DNA of 29,890 nt from Gnetum montanum (lineage: Eukaryota; Streptophyta; Gnetopsida; Gnetales; Gnetaceae), in the NCBI GenBank assembly GCA_015680685.1, contig MNCI01001978.1:27131-57020 (forward strand). The letters run 5' to 3'. The notes beneath the pieces are model-generated. The model was not told the DNA's origin. It saw nothing but the letters and a program-made list of their open reading frames with translations, and searched no databases. Both the position numbers and the translations under genes were made by a program. This document shows, piece after piece, positions 13,064-23,842 of the stretch (the first letter of the stretch is position 1; every line of letters begins with the position of its first letter).

Positions 13064-13170
13064 TACCCGAATTCATCGTCAAGTGACCGCACAACCGAAA
13101 GCTCCTTCGTGAAACCAAAAGACAGTGCATCGCACAGCCAAAACAAGGGATTTTCGAGACATGAGCCTCA
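13064..13170 (+). repeat. Fragment of the 604-bp satellite inside the 15-bp array
   Basis: TACCCGAATTCATCGTCAAG, CTCCTTCGTGAAACC, AAACAAGGGATTTTCGAGAC and ATGAGCCTCA appear in the same order and spacing as in the satellite units at 1-4277 (compare 2800-2910). The fragment has the same orientation as the left-hand array. The flanks are ordinary 15-mers apart from a short GGGATGTAGGGTAACACC at the left edge. Confidence 0.9.
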
Positions 13171-14838
13171 TACGAGGACACTCCAGGTAGAACGCTCCCG
13201 ATGAAGGCATCCTCAATGAGACCGCTCTCAAGGAGGGTGTTCTCAGAGAGGATGCTCTTAGGAAGACCACTCTCAAGGAGACCGCTCCTGATGAGGGCGA
13301 TCTTAGGGATACAACTCTCAAGAAGGGCGTTCTCGAAGAAGACCACTCTCGATGAGGACGTTCTCAGGGAGATAGCTCCCTAAAAGGGCATTCTCACGGA
13401 GGTCACTCTTAGGAAAGGTGCTCTCCGAAAAAATGCTCTCAAGGTGACAACTCTCCCATGTGAAATGCAAGGTGCTCACATTGAGAACGCTCTCACGAAG
13501 AACACTCCCAATTGAGGGCGTCCTCAGTGAGATTTCTCTCAAGGAGGGCATTCTCAGGGAGGGCACTCTTAGGAAGACCATTCTCAAGGAGACCGCTCCC
13601 AATGAGGGCACTCTCAAAGAAGGTGCTCTAGGGAGAACGCTCCCACTTAAGGGCATCCTTAGTGAGATTGCTCTCAAGGAGGACATTCTCAGGGAGGGAA
13701 CTCTTAGGAAGACTGCTCTCAAGGAGACCACTTCCGATGAGGGCATTCCAGAAAGAATGTTCACGATGAGGGCATCCTCAGCGAGATCACTCTCAAGGAG
13801 GACGTTCTCAAGGAGAGCACTCTATGAAAGATCACTCTAAAGGAGACCACTCTCAATGAGGATGTTCTTAGGGAGACCTCTTTCAATGAAGGTGCTCTCA
13901 ATGAGGGCACTCCAGGGAGAACGCTCCTGATGAAGGCATCTTCAGGGAGACCACTCTCAAGGAGGACGTCCCCAGCAACACCGATCTCAAGGAGGACACT
14001 CTATAGGTGAAAACTCTCACGTGCGTAACGCAAGGTGCTCTCATGGAGAATGCTCTCATGGAGGCCTCTCTAATAAAGGATGCACTCAGTGAGAACGCAC
14101 TCAAGAAGGGAACTCTTCGACAAAATGCTCTCAACGAGGGTGCTCTAAGGAGAATGATTCTGATGAGGGCAGTGTCATAGAGACCGCTCTTAAGGAGGGC
14201 GTTCTCAGGGAGGGCACCTTGAGAAGACCATTGTCAAGTAGGGCATTCTACAAGGAGACCGCTCTCAATGAAGGTGCTCCAGGGAGAACGCTCCCAATTG
14301 AGGACATCCTCAGTGAGATTGCTCTCAAGGAGGACATTCTAAGGGAGGGCACTCTTAGGAAGACTACTCTCAATGAGACCACTCCTGATGAGGGCACTCT
14401 CAACGAAGGTGCTCCAGGGAGAACGCTCCCAATTGAGGGCATCCTGAGTGGGATTGCACTCAAGGAGGGTGTTCTCAGGGATGACACTCTTAGGAAGACG
14501 GCTCTGAAGGAGACTGTTCCCAATCAGGGATCTCTCAACTAAGGCACTCCAGGGAGAACGCTCCCAATTAAGGATGTCCTTAGTGAGATTGCTCTAAAGG
14601 AGGACGTTCTCAGGGAGGGCACTCTTAGGAAGACTACTCTCAAGGAGACTACTCCTGATGAGGGTGCTCCAGAAAGAACGTTCACAATGAGGGCGTCCTT
14701 AGCGAGATCACTCTCAAGGAGGATGTTCTCAAGGAGTGCACTCTTTGAAAGATCACTCTGGAGGAGACCGCTCTCGATGAGGACGTTCTTAGGGAGACCG
14801 CTTTCAATGAAGGTGCTCTCAATGAGGGCACTCCAGGG

Positions 14839-14869
14839 TTTAGGGTTTAGGGTTTAGGGTGCTCCAGGG
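14839..14869 (+). repeat. Interstitial telomere repeat insertion, (TTTAGGG)3
   Basis: Three perfect TTTAGGG units (14839-14859) are followed by TG and a second copy of CTCCAGGG (14862-14869). The first copy is at 14831-14838. The distance between landmarks across the site is 449 bp, against 418 bp in intact higher-order units, so exactly 31 bp were added. This fits insertion at a break whose end, GGG, could prime telomerase. It points to a TTTAGGG-telomere organism, most likely a plant. Confidence 0.95.
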
Positions 14870-16221
14870 AGAATGCTCACAATGAAGGCATTCTTAGGGA
14901 GACTGCTCTCAAGGAGGGCATTCTCAGGGAGGGCACTCTTAGGAAGACCGCTCTCAAGGAGACTGCTCCCGATGAGGGCGCTCTCAACGAAGGCGCTCCA
15001 GGGAGAATGCTCCCAATTAAGGGCATCCTCAGTGAGATTGCTCTCAAGGAGGGCATTCTCAGGGAGGGCAATCTTAGGAAGACCGCTCTCAAGGAGATCG
15101 CTCCCAATGAGGGCACTCCAGAAAGAACGTTCATGATGAGGGCATCATCAGCGAGATCACTCTCAAGGAGGACATTCTCAAGGAGAGCACTCTCTGAAAG
15201 ATCACTCTGAAGGAGACCGCTCTTGATGAGGACGTTCTTAGGGAGACTGCTCTCAATGAAGGCACTCTCAATGAGGGAACTCCAGGGAGAACGCTCCTAA
15301 TGAAGGCATCCTCAGGGAGACCACTCTCAAGGAGGGTGTTCTCAGGGAGGGCACTCTTAGGAAGACCGCTCTGAAGGAGGATGTCCCCAGCAACACTGAT
15401 CTCAAGGAGGGTGCTCTATAGGTGAAAACTCTCATGTGCGTAACGCAATGTGCTCTCATGGACAACGCTCTCATGGAGGCCGCTCTAATGAAGGATGCAC
15501 TCAGTGAGAATGCTCTCAAGGAGGGCACTTTTTGATAAAACACTCTCAACGAGGGTGCTTCAAGGAGAACAATTTTGCTGAGGGCAGTGTCAGAGAGACC
15601 ACTCTCAAGGAAGGCATTCTCAGGGAGGGCACCTTGAGAAGACTACTATCAAGTAGGGAATTCTACAAGGAGACCACTCTCAATGAAGGTACTCAAGGGA
15701 GAATGCTCCCAATTGAGGGCGTCCTCAGTGAGATTGCTCTCAAGGAGCGTGTTCTCAGGGAGGGCACTCTTAGGAAGACTGCTCCCAATGAGCGTGCTCT
15801 CAACGAAGGCGCTCTAGGGAGAATGCTCCCAATTAAGGGTGTCCTCAATTATATTACTCTCAAGGAGGGCATTCTCAGGGAGGGCACTCTTAGGAAGACC
15901 GCTCTAGGGAGACCGCTCCCAATTAAGGGTGTCCTCAATTAGATTGCTCTCAAGGAGGGCATTCTCAGGTAGGGCACCTTGAGAAGACTACTATCAAGTA
16001 GGAAATTCTACAAGGAGACCACTCTCAACGAAGGTACTCAAGGGAGAATGCTCCCAATTGAGGACGTCCTCAGTGAGATTGCTCTCAAGGAGGGCGTTCT
16101 CAGGGAGGGCACTCTTAGGAAGACCGCTCCCAATGAGCGCGCTCTCAACGAAGGCGCTCTAGGGAGAATGCTCCCAATTAAGGGTGTCCTCAATTAGATT
16201 GCTCCCAATGAGGGTGCTCCA

Positions 16222-18310
16222 GAAAGAATGTTCATGATGAGGGCGTCCTCAGCGAGATCACTCTCAAGGAGGATGTTCTCAAGGAGAGCACTCTCTAAAA
16301 GATCACTTTTAAGGAGACCACTCTTGATGAGGACGTTCTTAGGGAGACCGCTCTGAATGAAGGTGCTCTCAATGAGGGCACTCTAGGGAGAATGCTCCCG
16401 ATGAAGGCATTCTCAGGGAGACTGCTCTCAAGGAGGGCGTTCTTAGGGAGGGCACTGTTAGGAAGACTGCTCTCAAGGAGACCGCTCCCGATGAGGGTGC
16501 TCTCAATGAAGGCACTCCAGGGAGAACGCTCCCAATTAAGGGCATCCTCAGTCAGATTGCTCTTAAGGAGGGCATTCTCAGTGAGGGCACTCTTAGGAAG
16601 ATCACTCTCAAGGAGACCGCACTTGATGAGGGTGCTCCAGAAAGAACGTTCATGATGAGGGCATCCTCAGCGAGATCAATCTTAAGGAGGACGTTCTCAA
16701 GGAGAGCACTCTCTGAAAGATCACACTGAAGGAGACCGCTCTCGATGAGGATGTTCTTAGGGAGATCGCTCTCAATGAAGGCACTCTCAACGAGGGCACT
16801 CCAGGGAGAATGCTCTCGATGAAGGCATTCTCAGGGACACTGCTCTCAAGGAGGGCGTTCTCACGGAGGGCACTATTAGGAAGACCGCTCTCAAGGAGAC
16901 TGCTCCTGATGAGGGCACTCTCAATGAAGGTGTTCCAGGGAGAACGCTCCCAATTAAGGGTGTCCTTAGTGAGATTGCTCTAAAGGAGGGTGTTCTCAGG
17001 GAGGGCACTCTTAGGAAGACCTCACTCAAGGAGACCACTCCCAATGAGGGCGCTTTAGAAAGAACGTTCATGATGAGGGCATCCTCAACGAGATCACTCA
17101 CAAGGAGGACGTTCTCAAGGAGAGCTCTCTCTGAAAGATCACTCTGAAGGAGACCACTCTCAATGAGGATGTTCTTAGGGAGACTGCTCTCAATGAAGGT
17201 GCTCTCAACGAGGGCACTCCAAGGAGAACGATCCTAATGAAGGCATTCTCAGGGAGACTGCTCTCAAGGAGGACGTTCTCAGGGAGGGCACTCTTAGGAA
17301 GACCGCTCTCAAGGAGACCGCTCCTGATGAGGGCATTCTCAACGAAGGCGCTCCAGGGAGAACGCTCCCAATTAAGGGTGTTCTCAGTGAGATCACTCTC
17401 AAGGAGGGCATTCTCAAGGAGGGCACTCTTAGGAAGATCGCTCTCAAGGAGATTGCTCCCAATGAGGGTGCTCCAGAAAGAACGTTCATGATGAGGGCAT
17501 CCTCAGCAAGATCACTCACAAGGAGGACGTTCTCAAGGAGAGCACTCTCTAAAAGATCACTCTGAAGGAGATCGATCTCGATGAGGACATTCTTAGGAAG
17601 ACCACTCTCAATGAAGGTGCTCTCAACGAGGGCACTCCAAGGATAATGCTCTGGATGAAGGCATTCTTAGGGAGACTACTCTTAAGGAGGGTGTTCTCAG
17701 GGAGGGCACTCTTAGGAAGACTACTCTCAAGGAGACCGCTCTCGATGAGGGTGCTCTCAATGATGGTGCTCTAGGTAGAACGCTACCAATTAAGGACATC
17801 CTCAGTGAGATCGCTCTCAAGGAGGGCATTCTCAGGGAGGGCACTCTTAGAAAGACCACTCTCAAGGAGACCGCTCCGAATGAGGGCACTCAAGAAAGAA
17901 CGTTCACGATGAGGGCATCCTCAACGAGATCACTCTCAAGGAGGATGTTCTCAAGGAGAGCACTCTCTGAAAGATCACTCTGAAGGAGATTGCTCTCGAT
18001 GAGGACGTTCTTAGGGAGATCACTCTTAATGAAGGCACTCTCAACGAGGGCACTCTAGGGAGAATGCTACTAATGAAGACATCCTTAGGGAGACCACTCT
18101 TAAGGAGGGCGTTCTTAGGGAGGGCACTCTTAGGACGATTGGTCTTAAAGAGACCGCTCCCGATGAGGGCGCTCTCAAAGAGGGCACTCCAGGAAAAATG
18201 CTCCCGATGAGGGCATCCTAAGGGAGATTGCTCTCAAGGAGAGCATTCTCAGAGAGGGCACTCTTAGAAAGACTGCTCCTGATGACCGCACTCTCAAAGA
18301 TTATGCTCCA
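16222..18310 (+). repeat. 418-bp higher-order repeat, about five tandem copies
   Basis: GAAAGAA(C/T)GTTCA starts at 16222, 16640, 17058, 17476 and 17894, exactly 418 bp apart each time. A second landmark, GATCAC after a run of A, starts at 16301, 16719, 17137, 17555 and 17973, again 418 bp apart. A diverged next copy may begin near 18311. Because 418 is 28 units of 15 minus 2 and is not a multiple of 3, reading frames rotate from copy to copy. Confidence 0.93.
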
Positions 18311-18821
18311 GAGAGAATGCTTTCAATGAGAGCATCCTCAGGGAGACCACTCTCAAGGATGGCATTCTCAGGGAGGGCACTCTTAGGAAGACTGCTCTCT
18401 AAGAGACCACTCTCGATGAGTGTGCTCTCAGGGAGATAGCTGTCAAGGAGGGCATTCTCTAGGGAGATTGCTCTTAAGGACAACGTTCTCCAGGGAGACC
18501 GCTCTCAACGAGGGCGCTCCAGGGAGAATGCTCCCGATGAGGGTGTTCTCAGGGACAGCACTCTAAGCAAGCTTGCTCTCAAGGAGACCACTCCCGATGA
18601 TGGCACTCTCAATGAGGGCACCCTAGAGAGAACACTCCGAATTAGAGCCTCCTCAGGGAGACCACTCTCAAGGAGGGCATTCGTAGGGAGGGCACTCAGG
18701 AAAACCGCTCCTAATGAAGGCGCTCCAAGGAGACCACTCTCAAAGAAGGTGTTCTCAAGGAGGGCACTCTTAGGAAGGGCATTGTCCAAAAGAACACTCT
18801 AACGAAGGGCGCTTTGATGGA

Positions 18822-19094
18822 GAACATGCCTGCAATGCTACATGCCATCTATCCCAAATCATAAATGAGGACACCACATTGTCTGAGATTATCCTTCTTC
18901 ACAACAAGGCTCGTGAGTCACATGCATGAACAATGAGGGCACAATATCGTGGGTAGGGCAAGGCATCCCTGGGGGAGAAACCCACGTATCGCTCTATCAC
19001 TACCACCGATCGTCAACTTTACCTCCCCCTATATATGTTGATTGGGCTACTTTTAGCCATACCGTCCTACATCTTTATAAATTCGGTCACGAAG
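18822..19094 (+). repeat. TATA-bearing module H4, long class
   Basis: This is a full long-class copy from GAACATGCCTGCAATGCTAC to TTCGGTCACGAAG. The core has CCCTATATATG near 19027-19037, GATTGGGCTACTTTTAGCC and TTATAAATTCGG. It ends the largest 15-bp block and starts the next. Confidence 0.85.
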
Positions 19095-21383
19095 CATGAG
19101 TCAAGGAGAGCACTCTCGGGGAGAGCGCTCTCACATGGATAGTGCAAGGCACTCTTGGGGAGGCTATTCTCAAGGAGAATGCTCTTCGAAGGCTAGCTCT
19201 AACCAAGGGCACTCTTACAGAGAACGTTCTTAAGGAGGACCTTGTCAAGGAGGGCATCCTGAAGGAGACTGCTCCCAAGGAAGGCATTCTTAGGGAGGGT
19301 GCTCTTAGGAAGACCGCTATCAAGGAGGGCGTTCTCCAAGGAGACTACTCTCAACAAGGGTACTCCAGGTAGAATGCTCCAGATGAGGGCATCCTCAGGG
19401 AGATTGCTCTCAAGGAGGGCACTCTTAGAAAGACTGCTATCAAGGACACTGCTCCTGATGAGGGTTCTCTCAATGAGGGTGCTCTCAATGAGGGTGCTCC
19501 AGGGGAACGCTCCCAATGTGGGTGTCCTCAGGAAGACCACTCTCAAGGAGGACGTTCTCAGGAAGTGCACTCATAGGAAGACCACTCTCCAAAAGAATGC
19601 TCTCAAGCTGAAAACTCTCAACGATGGTGCTCCAGGGAGAACACTCCTAATGATGGCATCCTCAAGGAGACCGCTCTCAAGGAGGGCATTCTCAGGGAGG
19701 GCACTCTTATGAAGACCGCTCTCAAGGAGACTGCTCTCGATGAGGGCTCTCCATGGAGAACGCTCTAGATTAGGGCATCCTTAGGGAGACTACTCTCAAG
19801 GAGGGCATTCTCAAGGAGGGCGCTCTTCGAAAGAACACTCTCAAGGTGAAAACTCTCACGTGCGTAACGCAAGGTGCTCTCATGGAGAACGCTCTCACAG
19901 AGGCTGCTCTAATGGAGGATGCTCTCATGGAGAATGCTCTCAAGGAGGGCACTCTTCGATAAAACTCTTTCAACGAGGGTGCTCCAAGGAGAACGCTTCT
20001 GATGAGGGCACTTTCAGAGAGACCGCTCTCAATGAGGACGTTCTCAGGGAGGGCACTCTTAAGAAGACCGCTCTTAAGAAGGGCGTTCTCCAGGGAGACC
20101 GCTCTCAACAAGAACGCTCCCGATGAGAGCGTCCTTAGTGAGATTGCTCTCAAGGAGGATGTTCTCAGGGAGGGCACTCTTAAGAAGACTACTCCTAAGG
20201 AGGATGCTCTCAATGAGGGTGCTCCAGGGAGAATGCTACCAATGAGGGCGTCCTCAGTGAGATTGCTCTCAACGAGGGTGCTACAGGGAGAACACTCCTG
20301 ATGAAGGCATTCTCAGGGAGATCGCTCTCAAGGAGGGCATTCTCACGGAGGGCACTCTTAAGAAGACTGCTCCCCATGAGTGTGCTCTGAGGGAGACTGC
20401 TCTCTAGAAGGGCATTCTCTAAGGAGACCGCTCTCAATGAGGGTGCTCCAAGGAGAACGCTATCGATGAGGACGTCCACAAGGAGACCGCTCTCAAGGAG
20501 GTCATTCTCAAGAAGGATGCTGTTAGGAAGGGCACTCTACGAAAGAATGCTCTAAAGGTGAAAACTCTCACATGCGTAACGCAAGGTGCTCTCATGGAGA
20601 ACACTCTCATGGAGGCTGCTCTAATGGAGGATGCTCTCACGGAGAACGCTCTCAAGGAGGGCACTCTTCGAAAAAATGCTCTGAACGAGGGCACTCCCCA
20701 TGAGACTGATCTCAAGGAGGACGTTCTCAGGGAGGGCACTCTTAAGAAGATCACTCTCAATGAGGGTGCTCTAGCGAGAACGCTCTCGATGAGGGCGTCC
20801 TCAGTGAGATTGCTCTCAAGGAGGGCATTCTCAGGGAGGGCACTCTTAGGAAGACCGCTCCCAAGGAGACTGCTCCTGATGAGGGCACTCTCAATGAGGG
20901 TGCTCCAGGGAGAACACCCTCGATGAGGGCATCCACAGTGAGATTGCTCTCAATGAGGGCATTCTCAGGGAGGGCACTGTTAGGAAGACGGCTACCAAGG
21001 AGATTGCTCTTGATGGGGGCGCTCTCAACGAGGGCGCTCGAAGGAGAACAATCTCGATGAAGGCATCCTCAGGGAGACCGCTCTCAGGGAGGGAATTCTT
21101 AAGGAGGGCACTCTTACGAAGACTGCTCTCAAGGAGACCTTTCCCCATGAGCACGCTCTTGGGGAGACCTCTCTCAAGGAGGGCGTTCTCCAGGGAGACC
21201 GCTCTCAATGAGGGTGCTCCAAGGAGAACGCTACCGATGAGGACGTCCACAGGGAGACCACTCTCAAGGAGGGCATTCTCAAGCAGGACACTCTTAGGAA
21301 GGGCACTCTACGAAAGAATGCTCTCATGGAGAACGCTCTCATGGAGAACGCTCTCACGGAGGCCGCTCTAATGGAGGATGCTC

Positions 21384-21486
21384 TAATGGAGGATGCTCTC
21401 AGGGAGAATGCTCTCAAGGAGGGCACTCTTCGACAAAACGCTCTCAATGAGGGCGCTCCAAGGAGAATGCTTTCGATGAGGGCGCT
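21384..21486 (+). repeat. Left arm of a 103-bp perfect inverted repeat
   Basis: This arm is identical by eye to the reverse complement of 21975-22077, including the distinctive CTCTTCGACAAAACGCTCTC. It ends exactly at the N at 21487. Other 15-mer copies in the window differ at many positions, so perfect identity over about 100 bp is exceptional. Confidence 0.85.
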
Positions 21487-21487
21487 N
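21487..21487. other. Ambiguous base N (probable assembly join)
   Basis: This is a single N at the point where the 15-mers switch from the CTCTCAAGGAG to the CTCCTTGAGAG orientation. Confidence 0.9.
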
Positions 21488-22077
21488 CCTGAGAGCATGC
21501 TCATGGGGAGCAGTCTCCTTAAGAGTGGGTGGTCTCCTTGAGAGTGGTCTTTGTAAGAGTGCCCTACTTGAAAATGCCCTCCCTAAGAGTGGTCTCCCTG
21601 AGGATGCCTTCATCGAGATTATTCTCCCTGGAGCACCCTCATTGAGAGCGCCCCCATCGAGAGCAGTTTCCTTGGCAGCAGTCTTCCTAAGAGTGCCCTC
21701 CCTAAGAACGCCCTCATTGAGAGAAATCTCACTGTGGATGCCCTCATTGAGAGCGTTCTCCCTAGAGCACCCTCGTTGAGAGCGCCCTCATCGGGAGCAG
21801 TCTCCTTGGGAGCGGTCTTTCTAAGAGTGCCCTCCCTAAGAACGCCCTCCATGAGAGCAATCTCATAGAGGACACCCTCATCGAGAGCGTTCTCCTTGGA
21901 GCACCCTCATTGAGAGTGGTCTTCTTAAGAGTGCCCTCCCTGAGAATGTCCTCCTTGAGAGCAGTCTCATGGGGAGCGCCCTCATCGAAAGCATTCTCCT
22001 TGGAGCGCCCTCATTGAGAGCGTTTTGTCGAAGAGTGCCCTCCTTGAGAGCATTCTCCCTGAGAGCATCCTCCATTA
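21488..22077 (-). repeat. Inverted segment of 15-bp array
   Basis: Units here read CTCCTTGAGAGTGGTC, the reverse complement of the surrounding array. The reverse complement is a diverged copy of the higher-order unit seen near 20880-21160, sharing for example GGCATCCACAGTGAGAT and CTCGATGGGGGCGCTCTCAA. Both ends coincide with Ns. It is either a flipped contig piece or a real inversion. Confidence 0.9.
21975..22077 (-). repeat. Right arm of the 103-bp perfect inverted repeat
   Basis: This is the reverse complement of 21384-21486. It ends exactly before the N at 22078, after which normal orientation resumes with GGAGGATGCTCTCAGGGAG. Confidence 0.85.
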
Positions 22078-22078
22078 N
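22078..22078. other. Ambiguous base N (probable assembly join)
   Basis: This single N marks the switch back to the forward orientation of the 15-mers. Confidence 0.9.
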
Positions 22079-23324
22079 GGAGGATGCTCTCAGGGAGAAC
22101 GCTCTCAAGGAGGGCACTCCAAGGAGAACACTTCCGATGAGGGCATTGTCAGAGAGACCACTCTCAAGGAGGGCATTCTCAAGGAGGGCACTCTTAAGAA
22201 GACCGCTCTCAAGAAGGGCATTCTCCAGGGAGACCGCTCTCAACGAGGGCGCTCCAAGGAGAACACTCCCAATGAAGGCATCCTTAGGGAGGGAACTCTT
22301 AGGAAGACCGCTCCCAAGGAGACTACTCCCAATGAGGGCACTCTCAATGAGGATGCTCCGAGGAGAATGCTCCTGATGAGTGCATCCTCATTGAGATTGC
22401 TCTCAAGGATGGCGTTCTCAGGGAGGGCACTCTTAGGATGACCGCTCCCAAGGAGACTGCTCCTGATGAGGGTGCTTTAGGGAGAACGTTCATGATGAGG
22501 GCATCCTCAATGAGATCACTCTCAAGAAGGGCACTCTTACGAAGACCACTCTCAAGGAGACTGCTCCCCATGAGGGTGCTCTTAGGTAGACCGCTCTCAA
22601 AGAGGGCGTTCTCTAGGGAGATTGCTCTCAACGAGGGTGCTCCAGGGAGAACGCTACCAGAGAGCGTTCTGAGGGAGGGTGCTCTTAGGAAGGGCGCTCT
22701 ATGAAAGAACGCTCTCAAGGTGTAAACTCTCATGTGCGTAATGCAAGGTGCTCTCATGGAGAAGGCTCTCATGGAGGTCGCTCTAACAGAGGATGATATC
22801 CGACAGAACGCTCACGGGGAGGGCGCTCTCAAGGAGAACATTCATACCAGGGTGTAAGGCACTCTCAAGGAGAACGCTCTCATGGAGGCTACTCTGACTG
22901 AGGTAGATCTCAGGGAGAACTCTCTCAGGGAGGGCACTCTTCGACAGAGAATGCTCCCAGCGAGGGCCCTCTCAAGGAGAAATCTCTTCGAAAGGCCGCT
23001 CTAATGGAGGGCACTCTCAACGAGAACTTTCTCAGAGAGGGCACCCCTAGCGAGACCAATCTCAAGAAGGGTGCTATCCAAGAGAACAATCTCAACAAGT
23101 ACGCTCTCAAGGAGAACACTCTCAGGTGCACAATGCAAGGTGCTCTCAAGAAGGTCACTCTAAGGGAGAGCGCTCTCGGGGAGGGCACCCTTCAAAAAGG
23201 ATCTCTCAGCGAAGGCGCTCTCCAGGAGAACAATCTCACGTGCATAGCCTAAGGCACTCTCAAGGAGAATGCTCTCCAAAAGGCCGCTCTCATGGAGAAC
23301 ATTCTTTAGGAGATGCTCTCGACC

Positions 23325-23353
23325 AAGCATTGGCCGAATGAACCTTTGTGACC
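23325..23353 (-). repeat. Single 29-bp unit next to inverted module H5
   Basis: On the minus strand this reads GGTCACAAAGGTTCATTCGG followed by CCAATGCTT. It has the same length and layout as the units of the 28021-28339 array, and GGTC of a next unit follows. It shows the 29-bp unit exists as a single copy beside other modules. Confidence 0.75.
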
Positions 23354-23418
23354 AAATTTATAAGAGTGCGGGACGGTATGGCTAAAACTAGCCCAATCAA
23401 CATATATAGGGAGAGATA
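23347..23418 (-). repeat. TATA-bearing module H5, inverted core
   Basis: The minus strand reads TAGGGAGAG's complement order: CTCTCCCTATATATGTTG, GATTGGGCTAGTTTTAGCC, then TTATAAATTTGGTCACA. It is the only module in reverse orientation, while the 15-mers on both sides are in forward orientation. The upstream flank of the other modules is absent. Its first 7 bp overlap the single 29-bp unit. Confidence 0.85.
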
Positions 23419-23842
23419 GTGTTCTCCCCGGGAGTGCACTCTTAAGGAGGGTGCTCTCTAGGAGAGTGTTCTCATGGATGAAGCTCTCTAGGAGAGCGTT
23501 CTCATGGAGGGTGCTCCCACAGAGAGCATGCTCAAGTAGGGCACTCTCACGGAGGGCATTCTCGAGGAGAATGCTTTCAGGGAGGCCACTCCCAGGAAGA
23601 GCGCTCTACAACAGGATGCTCTCAACGAGGGCTCTCTCATTGAGAACACTCTCAAATGCACAATGCAAGGCTCTCTGATGGAGGACACTCCTAAAGTGAA
23701 CACCATCATGTGCGCATCAAGAAGCACTTCCACAGAGAGTGCTCTCGCAAGCACTGCATGAGGCGCTCTCATGAGAGCACGCTCTTGCCAGCGCATCTAT
23801 GCGAGGTGCGCTCTCATGAAAGCACTCTTGCAAGAGCATCAT
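23419..23842 (+). repeat. 15-bp minisatellite array, block 5, with palindromic tail
   Basis: This short block ends in a stretch rich in palindromes, including GCTCTCATGAGAGC at 23765-23778, just upstream of module H6. GAGCATGCTC at 23524-23533 is the first member of a palindrome family seen in later blocks. The order (GAGCATGCTC, then CAAGGCTCTCT, then the palindromic tail, then module) is repeated before H7 and H8. Confidence 0.88.
23765..23778. repeat. Perfect 14-bp palindrome upstream of H6
   Basis: GCTCTCATGAGAGC is its own reverse complement. It lies about 110 bp upstream of the TATATAT of H6. Similar but imperfect dyads lie in the same place before H7 and H9. Confidence 0.85.

Larger units (their letters stand above)
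10528..18821 (+). repeat. 15-bp minisatellite array, block 3 (largest, with higher-order repeats)
   Basis: This is the longest uninterrupted stretch, over 8 kb. Two kinds of landmark mark higher-order units. GAAAGAACGTTCA-like sites occur at 11321, 12241, 12539, 12822, 13751, 14672, 15121, 16222, 16640, 17058, 17476 and 17894. GAAAGATCAC-like sites follow each at about 79-81 bp. Periods are about 920 bp on the left and exactly 418 bp on the right. Most units are 15 bp, but GCTCCAGGGAGAAC is 14 bp and GCTCCCAATTGAGGGC is 16 bp, so frames shift within and between higher-order units. This argues against coding. Confidence 0.93.
19095..23324 (+). repeat. 15-bp minisatellite array, block 4 (contains inverted segment)
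   Basis: The 15-mers are as before. A higher-order repeat of about 710-750 bp is marked by AATGGAGGATGCTCT at 19911, 20623 and 21370, and by TGCGTAACGCAAGG at 19861 and 20573. The stretch 21488-22077 is in reverse orientation and is bounded by single Ns. No gene is supported. Confidence 0.9.

Noticed and set aside
14839-14859. Chromosome end or subtelomere
   Set aside because: Only three telomere units are present, with the same higher-order repeat on both sides and an 8-bp duplication. This is an internal insertion, not a telomere.
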